Source: Halictus rubicundus (taxonomy: Eukaryota; Arthropoda; Insecta; Hymenoptera; Halictidae). Taken from it: a DNA stretch of 64,000 nt. Of the stretch, positions 60,721 to 64,000 are shown one piece after another. Location: positions 62,001 to 126,000 of the forward strand of contig NW_027488832.1 of assembly GCF_050948215.1 (NCBI RefSeq). Direction: 5' to 3'. The notes beneath the pieces were generated by a model, which saw only the letters and a program-made list of their open reading frames with translations, ran no database searches and had not been told where the DNA came from. The position numbers and the translations under genes are program-made. How positions within the stretch are numbered: the first letter of the stretch is position 1; each line of letters starts with the position of its first letter.

Positions 60721-63025
60721 TCCTATCCTATCCTCTTTCCTATAATAGCATCTATCCTATCCTATTCTCTATCCTATCCTATCCTCTATCCTATCCTGTA
60801 TCCTATCCAATCCTCTATCCTATCCTCTATCCTATCCTATCCTCTATCCGATCTTCTATCCTATCCTATCCTCTATCCTATCCTCTATCCTATCCTATCC
60901 TCTATCCGATCCTGTATCCTATCCTCTATCCTATCCTATCCTCTATCCTATCCTCTATCCTATCCTCTATCCTATCCTCTATCCTATCCTCTATCATATC
61001 CTCTATCCTATCCTGTATCCTGTCCTATACTCTATCCTATCCTTTCCTCCATCCTACCCTCTATCCGATCCTCTATCCTGTCCAATACTCTATCCTATCC
61101 TTTCCTCTATCCTATCCTATCATCTATCCCGTCCTGTCCTCAATCCTATCCTATACTTTATTATATACTATCCACTATCCTATCCAATCCCCTAACCTAT
61201 CCTATATAATATCGAATCCTCCATCATATCCTATTCTCTATCCTATAATATCATCTATCCTATCCTATCCCGTATCCTATCCTATCCTCTATGCTATCCT
61301 CTATCCTATCCGCTATCCTATCCTCTATCCTATCCTCTATCCTATCCTCTATCCTATCCTCTATCCTATCCTATCCTCTATCCTATTATGTATCCTGTCC
61401 TATCCTTTATCCTATCCTATCCTCTATTCTATCCTATCCTCTATCCTATCCTATCCTCTATCCTATCCTATCCTCTATTCTATCCTATCCTCTATCCTAT
61501 CCTATCCTCTATTCTATCCTATCCTCTATCCTATCCTCTATCATATCCAATCCTCTATCCTATCCTTTCCTCAATCCTATTATATCCTCTATCCTATCCT
61601 ATCCTCTATCCTATCCTATCCTGTATCCTATCCTATCCTCTATCCTATCCTATCCTCTATCCTATCCTATCCTCTATCCTATCCTATCCTCTATCCTATC
61701 CTATCCTCTATATTATCCTATACTCTATTCTATACTATCCTCTATCCTATCCTCTATCCTATCCGCTATCCTATCCTCTATCCTATCCTCTATCCTATCC
61801 TCTATCCTATCCTCTATCCTATCCTATCCTCTATCCTATTATGTATCCTGTCCTATCCTTTATCCTATCCTATCCTCTATTCTATCCTATCCTCTATCCT
61901 ATCCTATCCTCTATCCTATCCTATCCTCTATTCTATCCTATCCTCTATCCTATCCTATCCTCTATTCTATCCTATCCTCTATCCTATCCTCTATCATATC
62001 CAATCCTCTATCCTATCCTTTCCTCAATCCTATTATATCCTCTATCCTATCCTATCCTCTATCCTATCCTATCCTGTATCCTATCCTATCCTCTATCCTA
62101 TCCTATCCTCTATCCTATCCTATCCTCTATCCTATCCTATCCTCTATATTATCCTATACTCTATACTATACTATCCTCTATCCTATCCTCTATCCTATCA
62201 ACTATCCTATCCTCTATCCTATCCTCTACCCTATCCTCTACCCTATCCTCTATCCTATCCTATCCTCTATCCTATCCTATTCTCTATCCTATAATATCCT
62301 CTATCCTATCCAATCCTCTATCCTATCCTCTATAGTATCATCCATCCTACCCTCTATCCTATCCTCTATCCTGTCCAATACTGTATCCTATCCTTTCCTC
62401 TATCCTATCCTAACATCTATCCCGTCCTGTCCTCAATCCTATCCTATACTGTATTAAATACTATCCACTATCCTATCCTATCCTCTATCCTATCCAATCC
62501 CCTATCCTATCCTATATAATATCGAATCCTCCATCATATCCTATTCTCTTTCCTATAATATCCTCTATCTTATCCTATCCTCTATCCTATCCTCTATCCT
62601 ATCCTATCATCTATCCTATCCTATCCTCTATCCTATCCTATCCTCTCTATTATCCTATCCTCTATTCTATCCTATCCTCTATCCTATCCTCTATCCTATC
62701 CTCTATCCTATCCTCTATCCTATCCTCTATCCTATCCTATCCTCTATCCTATCCTATTCTCTATCCTATCCAATCCTCTATCCTATCCTCTATCCTATCA
62801 ACTATCCTATCCTCTATCCTATCCTCTACCCTATCCTCTACCCTATCCTCTATCCTATCCTATCCTCTATCCTATCCTATTCTCTATCCTATAATATCCT
62901 CCATCCTATCCAATCCTCTATCCTATCCTCTATCCTATCATCCATCCTATCCTATCCACTTTCCTATCCTTTCCTCTATCCTATCGTGTCCTCCATCCTG
63001 CCATATAGCCCATAATATCGTATCC
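60721..63025 (+). repeat. TATCC satellite, block 4f, leading into Copia copy 2
   Basis: The array returns to the block 4a/4b type. ATGTATCCTG occurs at 61388 and 61841, marking a 453-bp local tandem duplication. The last roughly 200 bases, ending in ATATAGCCCATAATATCG then TATCC, match by eye the sequence left of Copia copy 1 (about 14390-14602). No genes. Confidence 0.93.
63021..63025 (+). repeat. Target-site TATCC, left of Copia copy 2
   Basis: The same TATCC in the same HOR word abuts the LTR as at copy 1. The partner on the far side lies outside the window. Confidence 0.7.
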
Positions 63026-63304
63026 TGTTGCGGTTATATTGGTGAAGAGTTTTGCAGCACAGAGTATCAAGAAAAGTTTTAATATAAGAAAGCAGATAAA
63101 TACAGATGATAGATCAAAAGGAGAAGTACATTGATAAAGCGACTGCCTTGTACACGTATTCATACCGGACTGAAGGTGCGGTCGGTTCCTCGCGAATCGC
63201 TCGAGCCAATAGGCGTAACGCATCCCCTCTTATCATAATTACGGAGAAGCGCGCGAGTCTTTCTCATTCAAATAGGAGATCTCTTAATACATACATTCTT
63301 AACA
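63026..63304 (-). repeat. Copia copy 2, 3' LTR
   Basis: A 279-bp LTR matching 14603-14881, including the A at the site where the other LTR of copy 1 has G. Confidence 0.96.
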
Positions 63305-63314
63305 CTCTCCCTAG
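63305..63314 (-). other. Copia copy 2 polypurine tract
   Basis: CTAGGGAGAG on the - strand directly before the 3' LTR, identical to copy 1. Confidence 0.85.
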
Positions 63315-63347
63315 ATCGATAGTTTGATGAAATATAAGACCGCTATT

Positions 63348-64000
63348 TTAACATATATTACCCTTGTGAACAAGTCCCAACTTTCGTCGTAATTCTATAA
63401 ATTTTGGCTTCGCCAGCGCCTTTGTACATATGTCCGCGAGTTGGTCATTACTTTTAATATGAGAAACAATAATTTCACCCCTCGCATACAAGTCTCTTAT
63501 GTAGTGACATTTAACATCTATGTGTTTTGTTCGTTGATGGAATTCTGGATTTTTTACCAGCTTTACAGCGCTCATGTTATCCACAAATAAAGAGACATCA
63601 TTTTTATAATCATTGCTACACTCAAATACTAGGTTTTTGAGCCACACTATTTCTTTGGCCGCCGCTGCCGCGCTTACATACTCGGCTTCGGTCGTCGAGA
63701 GTGCAATGCACGTTTGTCTTTTGCTTCGCCAGGTTACTGCAGCGCCTGCATATTTGCAGACTATACCTGATGTCGACTTACGGGTCTCCTTGTCTCCAGC
63801 GAAATCGGCATCGCTGTACGCTTCTAAATTGCCCTTTTTACAATAAAGTAAACCTAAATCTAATGTACCTTTTACATATCTTAATATTCGCTTGACAAGT
63901 GAGTAATGCGCTTCACTCGGATTTTCTAACGCTCTTGAAGCAATATTTAACGCAAAGCTAATATCTGGTCTACTAACAACCTGTAAAAACATAAGATTTC
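63348..64000 (-). CDS. Copia Gag-Pol polyprotein, C-terminal part (runs off window)
   Basis: The frame is open from the window edge to a TAA at 63350-63348. It corresponds to residues 1106-1321 of the copy 1 protein: the end of the reverse transcriptase region and the whole RNase H, including YSDADFAGD, STTEAEY and FVDN. The first in-frame Met in the window (63992) is internal to the polyprotein and is not the true start. The part present has no stop or frameshift; the rest cannot be judged. Confidence 0.95.
   Translation of the reverse strand, partial: NLMFLQVVSRPDISFALNIASRALENPSEAHYSLVKRILRYVKGTLDLGLLYCKKGNLEAYSDADFAGDKETRKSTSGIVCKYAGAAVTWRSKRQTCIALSTTEAEYVSAAAAAKEIVWLKNLVFECSNDYKNDVSLFVDNMSAVKLVKNPEFHQRTKHIDVKCHYIRDLYARGEIIVSHIKSNDQLADICTKALAKPKFIELRRKLGLVHKGNIC

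Larger units (their letters stand above)
63026..64000 (-). mobile_element. Copia LTR retrotransposon, copy 2, cut by window end
   Basis: From 63026 the sequence repeats copy 1 (offset 48,423 bp): a 279-bp 3' LTR, the polypurine tract, and the C-terminal part of Gag-Pol. In the 975 bases present, the difference I found by eye is 63783 G for 15360 A, a silent change. The 5' part lies beyond the window. Confidence 0.95.

Noticed and set aside
8792..63025. H-DNA or triplex-forming mirror repeat
   Set aside because: The strand is not pure pyrimidine: an A every five bases breaks the homopyrimidine tract, so classical triplex formation is not expected.

Overview
This window is eukaryotic DNA, most likely from an insect and plausibly a hymenopteran. 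That reading rests on an intact insect-type Copia retrotransposon with a half-tRNA primer site, on CpG-rich unique sequence, and on the absence of any bacterial gene organisation. The species call is inference. Roughly 85% of the window (1-4303, 6502-6793, 8792-14602, 19232-63025) is one strongly strand-asymmetric satellite. Its basic unit on the + strand is the 17-mer TATCCTATCCTATCCTC, mixed with a 12-mer TATCCTATCCTC that has one TATCC fewer. The satellite keeps the same orientation throughout. Point variants in the 17-mers define higher-order repeats (HORs) of about 0.45 to 2.7 kb that change identity along the array.

Three kinds of insert interrupt the satellite. (1) 4304-6501 is a CpG-rich 2.2 kb segment with LTR-like ends (TGTAACCGT...ACGGTTACA) and a possible 4-bp target duplication. 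It contains a diverged tandem array of 141-bp units and a TATA-like motif, and looks like a long solo LTR or a non-autonomous element. (2) 6794-8791 is an AT-rich 2.0 kb segment starting with T12 on the + strand, so it has an A12 tail on the - strand. It has no convincing gene, carries a (TC)24 microsatellite and two clear hairpins, and may be a retroposed sequence. (3) 14603-19231 is a full-length Copia element on the - strand: two 279-bp LTRs differing at one base, a 5-bp TATCC target duplication, a primer site matching the initiator tRNA-Met anticodon arm, a polypurine tract and an intact 1,321-residue Gag-Pol. A second copy of the same element begins at 63026 and runs off the window.

The most notable point is that the two Copia copies sit at exactly the same position of the same satellite HOR variant, 48,423 bp apart. 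Nine other copies of that HOR word in the window are empty. This suggests that a satellite segment already carrying Copia was duplicated, rather than two independent insertions. The long open frames across the satellite (Tyr-Pro-Ile-Leu-Ser-like, up to more than 1,100 codons) are by-products of the repeat and are not called as genes. The only convincing protein-coding genes are the two Copia polyproteins, one of them cut by the window edge. I found no RNA gene, CRISPR array or host gene.
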